Below, one piece after another: positions 23,233 to 31,938 of a stretch of 64,000 nt of DNA. Numbering within the stretch: position 1 is the stretch's first letter; every line of letters begins with the position of its first letter. The position numbers and the translations under genes were made by a program. The DNA lies in IMG/VR virus record IMGVR_UViG_3300028895_000881, positions 19,069 through 83,068 of that record. The stretch is one strand, 5' to 3'. This DNA comes from a virus. The notes below the pieces were generated by a model. The model ran no database searches and was not told where the DNA came from. It saw nothing but the letters and a program-made list of their open reading frames with translations.

Positions 23233-24894
23233 TCACGAACCTGTCCGCGTGAGGGCAACCTCAGCGGTGAGAAGGGTGGACGCGGTCGAGATCGCAGTAA
23301 GCACAACGCTCTTCACGACAGCGAGTGGGTCACAGATGATGGGATCATGGCGCAGATCGCGAACTTCGTTGGTGCGGGCATCCCAACCCGTCTGCCAACC
23401 CGCCATCGGACGGGTCGCCCCAGGCTCCGTAGCAGCCTTCTGAACGCGCTCAAGGACAACCGCTCCCTCGTGCCCCGCATTCCGGGCAAGAACCCTCAGA
23501 GGCTCCTTCAGGGCCTCCACGAGAACCCTCGCGCCGAGCCCGGCGACGGCAAACTCAGGGACCTTCCGGGAAAAGCCGGCAGCCCCCTCCCAGAAATTGG
23601 AGAGCGCCAGGTATGCGATCCCACCTCCGGGGACCACCCCTTCTTCAAGCGCGACACGAACAGCCTCAAGCGCGTCTTCGATCCGTCCTCGTTTTTCACG
23701 AATCTCGGTGTCGGACCACCCACCCACCCGCATGACACAGAACCCTTCGGTGAGCTTCGCGATTCTCGTGCGCAGCTTTTCGGCGTCGTGGCTGAAATCG
23801 ATCTGCTCACGGTGGAGCTGGGACACCCGCTCATCGATGAGTGGGTACTTGTCTTCGAAGGCTACGAAGATCGCGGAGTCGCTCTTGATGGTCGCCGTCT
23901 GAGCTGAGCCAAACATCTCCGACCGAAATTCACTGAACGGCGTGACGAGAGGATCCATTACAGTGGCGCCCGTCAGCGCTGCTAGATCAGCTAAATGATG
24001 CCGCATGTGATCTACATGCCCAGGACAGCGCACAGCGCAGACTTGGAGTTTGCCCCCCGTTGGTAGTTCGAGCTTCTTGTCGTTGGCGACGAGCAGCTTC
24101 ACAGCTTCACCGAAACAGCCACGCGACACGATGATGAGCGGGTGCGGAAACTGAGTGGCTTCCTCCACGATCGGGCTGATGTCCTTGAGCGTCGTGAGTT
24201 CGGCGTCGATCAACGCCACGAGGGGCACATCCATGTGGCGAGGGCCGCCGTCAGGACCTGCAAGCTCACTGCTCTCCCAACCACGATCGATCTCCATGCC
24301 AGTCTTATGGTCGAGCTCGATGCCCCGACCTTTGCCTTCTTCGACCACGACCATGCCTTCGGAGCCAACACGACTAAACGCCTCGACGATGGCGTCTGCG
24401 ATCTCGAGGTCTCCGTTGCAAGCCGTGAGCGCGACGTGTCGCATCAACTCTTCGTCCTCGACCGGCTCGGGGCACATCACGTCCCACAAGTTCGCACCCT
24501 CGAAGTCTTCGGCAATCCGCTGAAGGTCTTGTGCAAGCAGAGCCGGGTGCGCCCCCGCAGCTACCCACTTGAGGCTCTCACGCAGGATGGCGTGTACCAG
24601 AATCGCGGTTGTCGTCGTACCGTCTCCGCACGCCTTGTTCACCTTGTGGCAGGCTTCTTGGAGCACCCTCGTACCAAGGCGTTGGACTCGATTCTCGGGC
24701 TCGACTTCCCAAGCCACGGACACCCCATCTTTGGTCGAGAGTAGACCGCCGGCACGATCAAGCATGACCGTACGTCCTCGAGGCCCGTATGTTGCCGAAA
24801 CGACCCGAGCCATCTCCTCGACACCAGCCAACATGTGGCGTCGAGCTTCGAGGCCCCGGTTAACCTGAACGGGTTGCTTCTTTCTTCGTCTCAC
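23233..24894 (-). CDS. groEL: GroEL-type chaperonin
   Basis: A 553-aa protein when read from GTG 24894, which places the ATP-binding GDGTTT at residues 90-95 (E. coli GroEL has D87). Other conserved points are TYGPRGR and STKDGVSV at the N-terminus, the catalytic aspartate in EDALEAVR (D407, equivalent to D398), VVPGGGIAYL, and an ICDP segment equivalent to the one around D495. An apical domain lies between them. The C-terminal Gly-Met repeat tail is absent. It folds proteins in an ATP-dependent cage; phage GroELs are known from some giant phages, some reported to work without GroES, and I found no GroES here. A TTG at 24942 would add 16 unconserved residues. The start lacks a Shine-Dalgarno sequence. 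Confidence 0.94.
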   Translation of the reverse strand: MRRRKKQPVQVNRGLEARRHMLAGVEEMARVVSATYGPRGRTVMLDRAGGLLSTKDGVSVAWEVEPENRVQRLGTRVLQEACHKVNKACGDGTTTTAILVHAILRESLKWVAAGAHPALLAQDLQRIAEDFEGANLWDVMCPEPVEDEELMRHVALTACNGDLEIADAIVEAFSRVGSEGMVVVEEGKGRGIELDHKTGMEIDRGWESSELAGPDGGPRHMDVPLVALIDAELTTLKDISPIVEEATQFPHPLIIVSRGCFGEAVKLLVANDKKLELPTGGKLQVCAVRCPGHVDHMRHHLADLAALTGATVMDPLVTPFSEFRSEMFGSAQTATIKSDSAIFVAFEDKYPLIDERVSQLHREQIDFSHDAEKLRTRIAKLTEGFCVMRVGGWSDTEIREKRGRIEDALEAVRVALEEGVVPGGGIAYLALSNFWEGAAGFSRKVPEFAVAGLGARVLVEALKEPLRVLARNAGHEGAVVLERVQKAATEPGATRPMAGWQTGWDARTNEVRDLRHDPIICDPLAVVKSVVLTAISTASTLLTAEVALTRTGS

Positions 24895-24914
24895 AGCGCA
24901 AAGAAGGGGGTTCG
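24892..24914 (-). repeat. 20-base motif shared with 49746-49767, at groEL start
   Basis: On the minus strand this reads CGAACCCC, three bases, CTTTGCGCTGTG, with the final GTG being the proposed groEL start. The same two blocks occur, two bases apart, just upstream of the gene starting at 49741. Both starts lack a Shine-Dalgarno sequence. It may be a regulatory or translation signal; no known binding site is recognised. Confidence 0.5.
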
Positions 24915-24934
24915 ATCCCTCGTTGAGGGAGTTG

Positions 24935-24942
24935 CTATACAA
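24935..24942 (-). promoter_or_regulatory. TTGTATAG element upstream of groEL
   Basis: On the minus strand TTGTATAG lies 41 bases before the groEL GTG and directly after the stop of the preceding small gene. It is a weaker match to the GC[C/T]TATAG element found in four other gaps. A small perfect inverted repeat (CCCTC-AAC-GAGGG) follows it in the leader. It could be a groEL promoter, but the match is partial. Confidence 0.25.
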
Positions 24943-24945
24943 GCA

Positions 24946-25182
24946 TCATCGAGGATTGAGGATGTAGTTCCGGACGAATTTGGCGAACTGGTCCCCATCA
25001 ACGTCAGCGTCGAGGTCTACGATCTTGACGTCCTCGGTTCCTGGTTTCGATGTGTGCCAGATGACTTCTTCGATCTGGAAGTTCGTCCAGATGAGGCGTT
25101 TGAGCTCTTCCCGACGCTCCTCATCCAGAAGGTTCGAGGCGTACCGGATCGTGACTTTCTCGTCCCTGGGAAACGCTTCCAT
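24946..25182 (-). CDS. Small hypothetical protein
   Basis: A 78-aa acidic protein beginning MEAFPRDEKVTI. I chose ATG 25182 because the longer frame to 25245 runs through the terminator hairpin, and its extra residues are Arg-rich noise. The protein has a helix (LLDEERREELKRLIW), a strand (EEVIWHTS) and an acidic segment (KIVDLDADVDGD), giving a small alpha/beta pattern. A TAGAAT sequence about 5-10 bases upstream resembles a host -10 box. It is the first gene after the terminator, so it may open the early/replication transcription unit. No function is recognised. Confidence 0.62.
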   Translation of the reverse strand: MEAFPRDEKVTIRYASNLLDEERREELKRLIWTNFQIEEVIWHTSKPGTEDVKIVDLDADVDGDQFAKFVRNYILNPR

Positions 25183-25200
25183 GTCTCGGATTCTACCCCT

Positions 25201-25238
25201 TAAACGAACGAGGGCCCGACCGTTTGGCCGAGCCCTCG
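25201..25238 (-). terminator. Rho-independent-type terminator
   Basis: CGAGGGC (25209-25215) pairs with GCCCTCG (25232-25238), and the inner arms CGACC/GGCCG extend the stem around a GTTT loop. Reading on the minus strand, the hairpin is followed by TTCGTTTA, a moderate U-tract. It lies after the membrane-protein gene and before the next start, separating the structural/lysis block from the replication block. Confidence 0.75.
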
Positions 25239-25240
25239 TA

Positions 25241-25258
25241 CACACAATGTCTTGTGTG
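25241..25258 (-). other. Perfect inverted repeat next to terminator
   Basis: CACACAA-TGTC-TTGTGTG forms a seven-pair hairpin between the stop codon of the membrane-protein gene (25260-25262) and the terminator. It may be a second termination or mRNA-end stabilising element, or an operator for a dimeric regulator. Confidence 0.5.
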
Positions 25259-25259
25259 G

Positions 25260-25853
25260 TTAGGCGTCACCCTCCGCAGCTTCCGCCTTGGCCGACAGGA
25301 AGTGCTTGAGGAGCATCTCCCACAGACCCACTGCGGTCGCGCCAGCCGTGGCACCACCGAGCAGCGCATCCGGGATGGAGGCGCCCTCTGCCATCAAAGC
25401 CGCAATGACGTAACTGAGCACACCGAATGCAGCGGTCACCCACGGGAGTGCCTTGCTGGGTACCTTGTTGAGGACTCCGGTGCGACGGAGCCCAAAGACG
25501 AGTAGGGAAAGGCCGAGACCCAGAGCGAGTGCCCATTGCTTCTGTTGAAGCGCGTTGTAGAGCCCCTTGGCAGTCTCAACGGCCTCCTCGTCACTCTCGA
25601 TCTCCTTGGCCGGAGCAAGCTCTTCGCCGCCAGTGGTGCCGGTATCGCCGTCCTTGGCATCGTCTGCCGGAAGGTCAGCCTTGGGAGCATCCTCGTCGGC
25701 AGCGGGAAGGTCAGCCTTGGGGGCCTCGCCGTCGTCCTTGTCACCGGCGCCGGTCTCGGCAGCAACGTCTCCTGCGGGAGGCGCGGCCAGGGCCGGGGCA
25801 CTGATGGCGAAAACGGCCAGGAAGGCCAGCAGCATCATGATCCGATTCTTCAT
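25260..25853 (-). CDS. Secreted multi-pass membrane protein, holin candidate
   Basis: A 197-aa protein with a clear signal peptide (MKNRIMMLLAFLAVFAISAP, likely cleaved after ALA at residue 23). A ~75-residue acidic, low-complexity linker follows, containing two copies of APKADLPA. The C-terminal part has three hydrophobic segments: WALALGLGLSLLVFGL, LPWVTAAFGVLSYVIAALMA and LLGGATAGATAVGLWEML. It ends with a charged tail. Its size, membrane topology and place at the end of the structural operon fit a holin or other lysis protein, but the long acidic linker is unusual. AAGGAG lies eight bases before the ATG. The gene is followed by a terminator. Confidence 0.72.
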   Translation of the reverse strand: MKNRIMMLLAFLAVFAISAPALAAPPAGDVAAETGAGDKDDGEAPKADLPAADEDAPKADLPADDAKDGDTGTTGGEELAPAKEIESDEEAVETAKGLYNALQQKQWALALGLGLSLLVFGLRRTGVLNKVPSKALPWVTAAFGVLSYVIAALMAEGASIPDALLGGATAGATAVGLWEMLLKHFLSAKAEAAEGDA

Positions 25854-26239
25854 CGTTCTTCTCCTTGAGTAGCGGTCAGAATCGTCTTCACGATCACCGC
25901 TTTGGTGTCACCAGGTTTGACTTCCAAACCCTTTTGCTGAGCGTAGAGGTATAGCTTCGCGTGCGGGATGGTCGAGAGATTCTCGAAATTCATCTCGTCG
26001 AGGTCGAGCTCGATCTCCACGGGAGGCATCGGGCCTGGGTCGATCGCCCCAGGAGGGGGCGATTCGTCTTCGAGGTACTCCTTGGGCTTGCCCAGCCTGT
26101 CCAACAACTGGAGCAGGAGCGTGCGCTCCTCGGCCCGGATACCGGGACGGCGCAATGCCTCCTTGAGTCTCTTCTCCTGCCGCTTCAGGTACGGCGCTCG
26201 AAGCTCAATGGAGATCATGTTCTGGGCAAGGTGTTTCAT
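25850..26239 (-). CDS. Small protein with SAP-like C-terminus
   Basis: A 129-aa protein. Residues 10-55 are strongly basic and helical (YLKRQEKRLKEALRR), followed by a Pro-rich acidic linker (about 58-85). The C-terminus (about 90-125: IPHAKLYLYAQQKGLEV, then PGDTKAVIVKTIL) resembles a SAP or LEM-like helix-extension-helix motif, often involved in nucleic-acid or protein contacts. It is ATGA-coupled to the 1899-aa structural gene upstream and overlaps the membrane-protein gene downstream. It may be a small virion or assembly component. Confidence 0.66.
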   Translation of the reverse strand: MKHLAQNMISIELRAPYLKRQEKRLKEALRRPGIRAEERTLLLQLLDRLGKPKEYLEDESPPPGAIDPGPMPPVEIELDLDEMNFENLSTIPHAKLYLYAQQKGLEVKPGDTKAVIVKTILTATQGEER

Positions 26240-29200
26240 ACGATGTCGGTCTGGTCACGTCCGGGGAAGGGAGCCATCGGCACCGTCTCCGGGTCGGGCA
26301 CCACACGAGTGCGACCCACGTACATCGGCTTCCCAGTCAACCGGTAGCGATCCGAAGCAGCGTTCCCCTCACCGAAGCCCGTGGGGCTGATGATGCCGCC
26401 GATGGTGACGCCCGCCGAGCTCTGAGCCGCCTGTCCGACCTGGGCAAAGGTAAGAATCACCATCTGGATCTCATCACCATCCGTGGTCGTGTCATCCGTC
26501 GAGAAAGCCTCCTCAACGAAATTGCGAACCAGGAGAGCCTTGCAAGCGAGCAAGCCGCCCTTGAGCACCGGCATCAGCGACGGTGGGAAGGTGTCCGAGA
26601 ACCAGTCCACGACCCCGCCCGGGTTGCGACCACCGAGCACGAAGCTCGAGCCACCGCCACGGAACAGACGGAACCGCTTGCTACCGCCAGGGTTGGTGTT
26701 CTGATCAAACGCGGTGTACTGGAGGATCGCACCGTCCGAAGAAGCCAGAAGCTCTCCAGGCGATCCTGCGAACCGAGTGAACTCCTCACCGGCCGATGCG
26801 GTCAGAGGCAACAAACTCTGAACCGGACGGATACCACCGAAGAAGGTGTTGACGGCCGAGGCCGTGTCCCCCAGCGGGTTCTCACCGATGAAGTCAGAGT
26901 CCTGGACCAAGATGCCAAGCGGCAACCGCTCGGTCATGCCAGTCAGGGCGAGCTGAGTCGTCCCCGAACCCGCATTGAGTCGAAGGTCCTCACCTCCAAT
27001 GAGGTTGGTCGTGGTCAGAACGGCATCAAGACCCTGAAGCCCGCTGGTCGGAACTCGAATCAAGAAGTCATCCGTGTTGTTGATCTGGACCCGGACCTCA
27101 TTGCCCGCAGCCCCGACCTCGAACGCGACGAGCTCGATGCGAGGCGAGTCCGTGTCGTTGAAGGCCACGACGATGTTTTGGAGCTCCGTCCGAGCATTGA
27201 TCTTCGTGAAAAGCTCGGTCGCGATCACAGCTACGTCCGGTGACGAAGCGTCGAACTCATCCGCGTTGGCCGTAGCACCATTCACACCGGTGAAAGAGAC
27301 AGCCGTCCCGGTCGGAGTGAAGATGGTAACGGCCGAAGTTCCGTAGTCGAAGACGGGCACCGTGGCAGAGGAACCGGTGACCTCGAACGTGGCTCGGGCC
27401 CGATCCGTGTTATTGCGCGCCTGACCCTCTGTGAAGGCACGAGTCAGGATACGCCACGCCGGAGTGTCTCCCGTAGGCGGAATACGACCGGAAGCCGGCA
27501 GCGCGTCATTGGTGTAGCCCACATCCGTCACGGTGCCCGGGAACAGGCGACCGCCGATGTTGCCCGTGCCCATCGTCGTGTAGAAATCCACGGCGGCAAG
27601 CACCTGGAAAGACCTGGCGTTCGGACGCTGCGGGATCTGATCGCCGTTGTCGTCGAACTGCTGGATCGCGTTTGCCAGACCCACCGCGTCACCTTGACTG
27701 ACCTGACCGTATCGGTTCTCGTAGTCCGACGTGGTACGGGTCTCGCCCTGGCGAGTCATGTATGGGTCGCCCTGGTACACGGTGCGGTTGTAGGCCGTGT
27801 AGACACGGCTCGAGTCCGGAGCCGCGCTCGGGATGCACATGAACGCACCCGAAAGCTCCGGGTTGTCGATGTCCGCACGAAGCGTGCCTTGGCCGTTGTG
27901 GCGCCGGGCCATGACGTAGTTGTTCTCGTTGATCCAACCGTTGCTGAAACCGAAGGCCGTGAACTCGAGCACGTACTCGAGCTGCTCCGGGAGCTCGCCG
28001 TCCACAAAGTTCGGGGACTTCGTGATGTCGATGGCGTTGAACGGCACGATGTACGTGTGGTCCCCCCGCACGCCCGTGAGGTCGAAAGCACCGTCCTCGC
28101 AGATGAAGAGGGTCTGCTTGTCCTGATCGCGACGGAGCAGGTTGACGGCCGGGTTGGCTTCGGGGGTCACACGGTCCGCCTGGTAGGTGACACCACCCTT
28201 CGCGACAAAGTCACGACGGTCGTAGACACCGTAGAGGCGGGCGATGCCGAGGTACGGAGGCAACTGAATGCCCTTGAGACCCGCACCGAAATCGGAGCTC
28301 ACCGTGTTGGCAAGCTTCCGCGTGATTTCAGCCGCCTCGGAGCAAGCGTTCCCGATCTCAGTCGTCAGACGTCCCTGGTAACCCGGCTTGAGTGTACCAA
28401 GGATTGTGGCGAACTGGCCGTAGGCAAGACCGCCCGTCGCACCCGTTTGCAGGTACAGCGGAGTCACCTGAGCACCGCCGGTCATGTTGTCCTCACCACC
28501 GATGATGTCGAATACCGGGTTCGAAAGATTGGTGGTGTCGCAGAACAGGTGGTTGATCCCCTCCAAGAAGGTCCCCGTACCGAAGACAGGACCGTTGTCT
28601 TGGAAGTATGGGATGTCCTGGCGCCCGAACCGAGGCATGTACTGCGAGGGCACCGGGTACCCCATACGCAGACCGGTCGTGAAGATCTGCGCGTCGTCCT
28701 TGGGGCCGTCCCAACCGTTCAGGATGAGGGACGGGTTCGGGTACTCCGTTCCGTTGTTCGGGTTCCCCACGGTTGCAGCGCCCAACAACGTGTTGGTGTT
28801 TGCGGGGGGAAGCGACGTGGGGTCCGCCGTGTCCGTGATGATCGTGTAGCCCTGGAACGTCATCGCCTGACGCTGGAAGGGACGGAACAACAACGTCTTC
28901 GAACCGTTGTCGAAGAAGCTCTCGTTCTCGCGATCGATCTCTGAGCTCAACACCACGTTGCCACCGTAGTCGGGGGCTTGAGGCGCAGGAAGACCAAGGC
29001 TCGGAAGTCGGTTCCACGTTTGGATGTGCGTGGGACAGTAGTCCACCTCAGCCGGGTTGCTCGGAGCTCCCGTATCCGTCGGGAAGTTCGGGTCGAGCAC
29101 AGCACGACTCTGACGCAGAATTGTGCTCACCGGTGACTGGATAGTGATGCGGTTGATCTGGTCCGGAACACGAGCCATCGCACCGCGACCAGGGTGGTAC

Positions 29201-31935
29201 ATCATCGTGAGGTTGAGGACCGCCTTGAAGTCGAAAGGCGTCTGAAGCGAGTGCCCAGGCTTCGTGCCCGGGTTGATGTTGGCCTCATTCCAGGGGTTCG
29301 AAGCTCCGCCCGCGACCGCACGAAGGTCCGTGAGCGTGATCGTCATCGCAGCGGGACCGCCTGCCGAACCATTGCCGTCCTCAGCGTTGGTGATCTGCGA
29401 ACGAAGCTCAGCCGTGACCGTGTTGGTCGTACCAGCGTTGTTGAAATCGTCGATCCCCTGCGAGATGAACTCGACACGCAAACGGTTGCTCTGACTTGCC
29501 GGGTTGGTTGTGAGACCGCCATTAGCCGCCGTCGTGCCCGCGCCAATGACCCGGAACGCGCCGTTGTTCTCGATCGTGTCGTCGTCACCGAAAAGGATGA
29601 GATAGACCTCAGAAGACTTGCCGGTGATGTCGCGACCCCCATTGGTGAGCATGTCCCAGAGGGTTCGTTGCCCACGAAGCACCGGGAAGTTCAGGGTCGT
29701 GGGGTCGTTGTTGAACGCGCCGCCAGTACCCGACCACCAGTCTCCGGGGTTGTCGAAGTCGATACCCGGAAGAACAATCTCGCCCTCACCGAGCGGGATA
29801 GTGCCACCCGACAAGGTGAAGCCTTCGAGCTGTGTCGCAGCGTCGATGCCCGTGATCACCGAGGCACTGTTGAGCACGCCACCACAAACCAGGTAGGGCT
29901 TCTCGAAGTCGAGCGACTGAAGCGGGTACATCGGACCCGGGAACTCGGTCGGGTTTTGACCGGGACCAGCAGGGGACAGAGCTTGTAGACCCGCCCCCGC
30001 CGTCGCCGAGCCGGTGTTGAACTGGGTCGAGTTGACCCACAGCATCGTCACCGGGTTCTGCAACCCGGTATCGTCGTTGGGGAACTGAGTCTTCCAGTAC
30101 TCGAACGGAGAGACGAACCGCACCGCTCGAGTGCCTCCGTCACGGAAGGTCTTGCGAGCTCCATTGGTGCCGTCATCGCCACCGATGTAGAGGAAAATGG
30201 TGGTGCCGTCCGTGAACCCAGGGTTCGTGTTGTTCTGGTTGTTCATGAACGCAGCCGGCTTGAAGTCCGCGCCCACGTCCCAGTCCACCAAGTCATCCAG
30301 GGTCTGGATGAAGCCCGCGTTGATCGTACCGTCAGGGTTCAGCAGCAGAGTCACGTCACCCTGGATCGCCGCCGCGTCCGACCAGATCTGACGGATGCCG
30401 TCTGGACCGTCGAGCGCCTCCGTGCCCACAGGCTCGGCAGTGGCACCATCTTGCAGGAGGTAGTCCACTTCCTTGACTGTGACGCCCTGAGTGTCACCAC
30501 CGTCGTTGCCCGCCTGCTTCCAGGTCGTACGCATACGGCCACGGATCAGGTTGGAGACGTTGTGAAGCAAGATCCGCGTGTAGTCCCAGTCCCCGATGTT
30601 CGAGCCGCGTCGAAGATCGAGGATGTCGTCTTGAGAGATTTCGTCCGCGAACAACCCGTCATCGCGGGTGTTGAAAAAACTGATCGCTGCCCCGGAACCG
30701 ATCTCCCCACCAGCGTTGCGACCCGAGTGCACCACTGGGTCAGTGCCCCAACGACCACGACCGTTGGCGGGGATCGTGATGGTGTTGGGAGCCGCAACGG
30801 TATCCACGGCCGAGATGCCGATGATCTCACCGTCGATGACCATGAACGCCTTGCTCAGGTCGAGGTTCGGATCATCCCACCCAGAACCAATCAGGTTGTC
30901 TACCTCGATGATCGTGTCGAGCGTGAACTGCTCAGCCGGCATCTCGTTGATGAGCGACATGGTGGTCAGTCGCTTCACGCCATCTTGAGGGTTCGCCAGG
31001 GTTGCCGCTGACGGGTTGCGATCGAAAGCACCGTTCTGGTTGGGGCTCCCGCTGAGGTTCACAGCCACGTAGGGCTGGTTGTTGCGACGGAACACCGCGC
31101 ACATCGGAATGGCGTACGTGTAGCCATCCACAGTCCCGAGAGCGTTCTGAGAATCGCCATCACCAGCACGCCACAGCGAAGGGTCCCCCAACGCCGCGCG
31201 CATGTTCTCGAAGGTGAAACTCGTGACAGCCGTTTGGGGGCCCTGAGCAAACACGTTGGGATCACCGAGACCATCGGGATATACCGAGAGGTCCGGGCTC
31301 GAGCCAGCACCCGAACCGGAACCAACGACACGGATTCGGTACTGAAGCTGCACCCGCTCCGTGGTCTCGAACCCGATCGTCGGATCGGTGATGTCGTCAT
31401 CGAGGTTGGTGCCCCCGAATTCGACGTTGCCCCACTTCCAGATCTTGTTGGCGGCAGGCTTGTTTGCCGTGCTCGGGTTCGGAGCGACGTTGACGAGCCA
31501 CGCCTCCAAAAAGACGAAGTCGATGCGAGAGTCGCTCTCAGGGGGAGGGAACAGACGCACTTCGTTGGAGGTCGCACCCTCCGTCGTGATGTTGGAGCCA
31601 GACACCGGGATGATCCACCCGTTGACGTTGGCGTACATCACCGGAGCGAGCTCTTCCGGATCTCCAGCGTCATCGTCCTTCTGCTGTCCGAACTGGAAAA
31701 AGTTCGACCAGTTCTGCGAAGTGACGTAGTCATCCAGCGCCCGAGTGGGGTCCAGGAAGAATCCAGAGTGAGTCTCCACGCGGACAAGCTGAGCGAGCTG
31801 CTCAACCTGGTCCTGCTGAAGCAGGTTCAGCTCGGAGTCCAGGGGCGGCTTGCCTTCTTGGAAGACAACGGCCTGGAACTGCCGGGCGAAAGCATCGAGA
31901 GTACGAGAGACACCATTTCCGAAATCTTGGGACAT
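26236..31935 (-). CDS. Very large virion protein (fibre or decoration candidate)
   Basis: A 1899-aa protein rich in Gly, Asn, Thr and Asp, with no membrane segment and no enzyme motif. The N-terminus (AFARQFQAVVFQEGKPPLDSELNLLQQDQ) resembles the start of the 1143-aa protein at 40207-43638. Both share DFVFLE.WL, a TT.RVQ.QYRIR segment and GTVDG..YAIP, so they are paralogues. A domain near 1550-1650 (beginning RATFEVTGSSATVPVFD) contains the beta-strand/AIN-type helix pattern seen in repeated phage tail domains. Its place at the end of the fibre block suggests an outer virion protein, possibly contacting host or capsid surface. The start has no strong ribosome-binding site. Confidence 0.78.
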   Translation of the reverse strand: MSQDFGNGVSRTLDAFARQFQAVVFQEGKPPLDSELNLLQQDQVEQLAQLVRVETHSGFFLDPTRALDDYVTSQNWSNFFQFGQQKDDDAGDPEELAPVMYANVNGWIIPVSGSNITTEGATSNEVRLFPPPESDSRIDFVFLEAWLVNVAPNPSTANKPAANKIWKWGNVEFGGTNLDDDITDPTIGFETTERVQLQYRIRVVGSGSGAGSSPDLSVYPDGLGDPNVFAQGPQTAVTSFTFENMRAALGDPSLWRAGDGDSQNALGTVDGYTYAIPMCAVFRRNNQPYVAVNLSGSPNQNGAFDRNPSAATLANPQDGVKRLTTMSLINEMPAEQFTLDTIIEVDNLIGSGWDDPNLDLSKAFMVIDGEIIGISAVDTVAAPNTITIPANGRGRWGTDPVVHSGRNAGGEIGSGAAISFFNTRDDGLFADEISQDDILDLRRGSNIGDWDYTRILLHNVSNLIRGRMRTTWKQAGNDGGDTQGVTVKEVDYLLQDGATAEPVGTEALDGPDGIRQIWSDAAAIQGDVTLLLNPDGTINAGFIQTLDDLVDWDVGADFKPAAFMNNQNNTNPGFTDGTTIFLYIGGDDGTNGARKTFRDGGTRAVRFVSPFEYWKTQFPNDDTGLQNPVTMLWVNSTQFNTGSATAGAGLQALSPAGPGQNPTEFPGPMYPLQSLDFEKPYLVCGGVLNSASVITGIDAATQLEGFTLSGGTIPLGEGEIVLPGIDFDNPGDWWSGTGGAFNNDPTTLNFPVLRGQRTLWDMLTNGGRDITGKSSEVYLILFGDDDTIENNGAFRVIGAGTTAANGGLTTNPASQSNRLRVEFISQGIDDFNNAGTTNTVTAELRSQITNAEDGNGSAGGPAAMTITLTDLRAVAGGASNPWNEANINPGTKPGHSLQTPFDFKAVLNLTMMYHPGRGAMARVPDQINRITIQSPVSTILRQSRAVLDPNFPTDTGAPSNPAEVDYCPTHIQTWNRLPSLGLPAPQAPDYGGNVVLSSEIDRENESFFDNGSKTLLFRPFQRQAMTFQGYTIITDTADPTSLPPANTNTLLGAATVGNPNNGTEYPNPSLILNGWDGPKDDAQIFTTGLRMGYPVPSQYMPRFGRQDIPYFQDNGPVFGTGTFLEGINHLFCDTTNLSNPVFDIIGGEDNMTGGAQVTPLYLQTGATGGLAYGQFATILGTLKPGYQGRLTTEIGNACSEAAEITRKLANTVSSDFGAGLKGIQLPPYLGIARLYGVYDRRDFVAKGGVTYQADRVTPEANPAVNLLRRDQDKQTLFICEDGAFDLTGVRGDHTYIVPFNAIDITKSPNFVDGELPEQLEYVLEFTAFGFSNGWINENNYVMARRHNGQGTLRADIDNPELSGAFMCIPSAAPDSSRVYTAYNRTVYQGDPYMTRQGETRTTSDYENRYGQVSQGDAVGLANAIQQFDDNGDQIPQRPNARSFQVLAAVDFYTTMGTGNIGGRLFPGTVTDVGYTNDALPASGRIPPTGDTPAWRILTRAFTEGQARNNTDRARATFEVTGSSATVPVFDYGTSAVTIFTPTGTAVSFTGVNGATANADEFDASSPDVAVIATELFTKINARTELQNIVVAFNDTDSPRIELVAFEVGAAGNEVRVQINNTDDFLIRVPTSGLQGLDAVLTTTNLIGGEDLRLNAGSGTTQLALTGMTERLPLGILVQDSDFIGENPLGDTASAVNTFFGGIRPVQSLLPLTASAGEEFTRFAGSPGELLASSDGAILQYTAFDQNTNPGGSKRFRLFRGGGSSFVLGGRNPGGVVDWFSDTFPPSLMPVLKGGLLACKALLVRNFVEEAFSTDDTTTDGDEIQMVILTFAQVGQAAQSSAGVTIGGIISPTGFGEGNAASDRYRLTGKPMYVGRTRVVPDPETVPMAPFPGRDQTDIV

Positions 31936-31938
31936 AGC

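Noticed and set aside
24904-24922. GGGGGTTCGATCCCTC resembling a tRNA T-arm
   Set aside because: The T-stem pairs poorly, and no acceptor, anticodon or D arm can be drawn around it. It belongs to the groEL leader and the shared 20-base motif.
24895-24942. TTG 24942 as the groEL start
   Set aside because: The extra 16 residues match nothing in GroEL and include the leader hairpin. GTG 24894 gives the expected spacing to GDGTTT.
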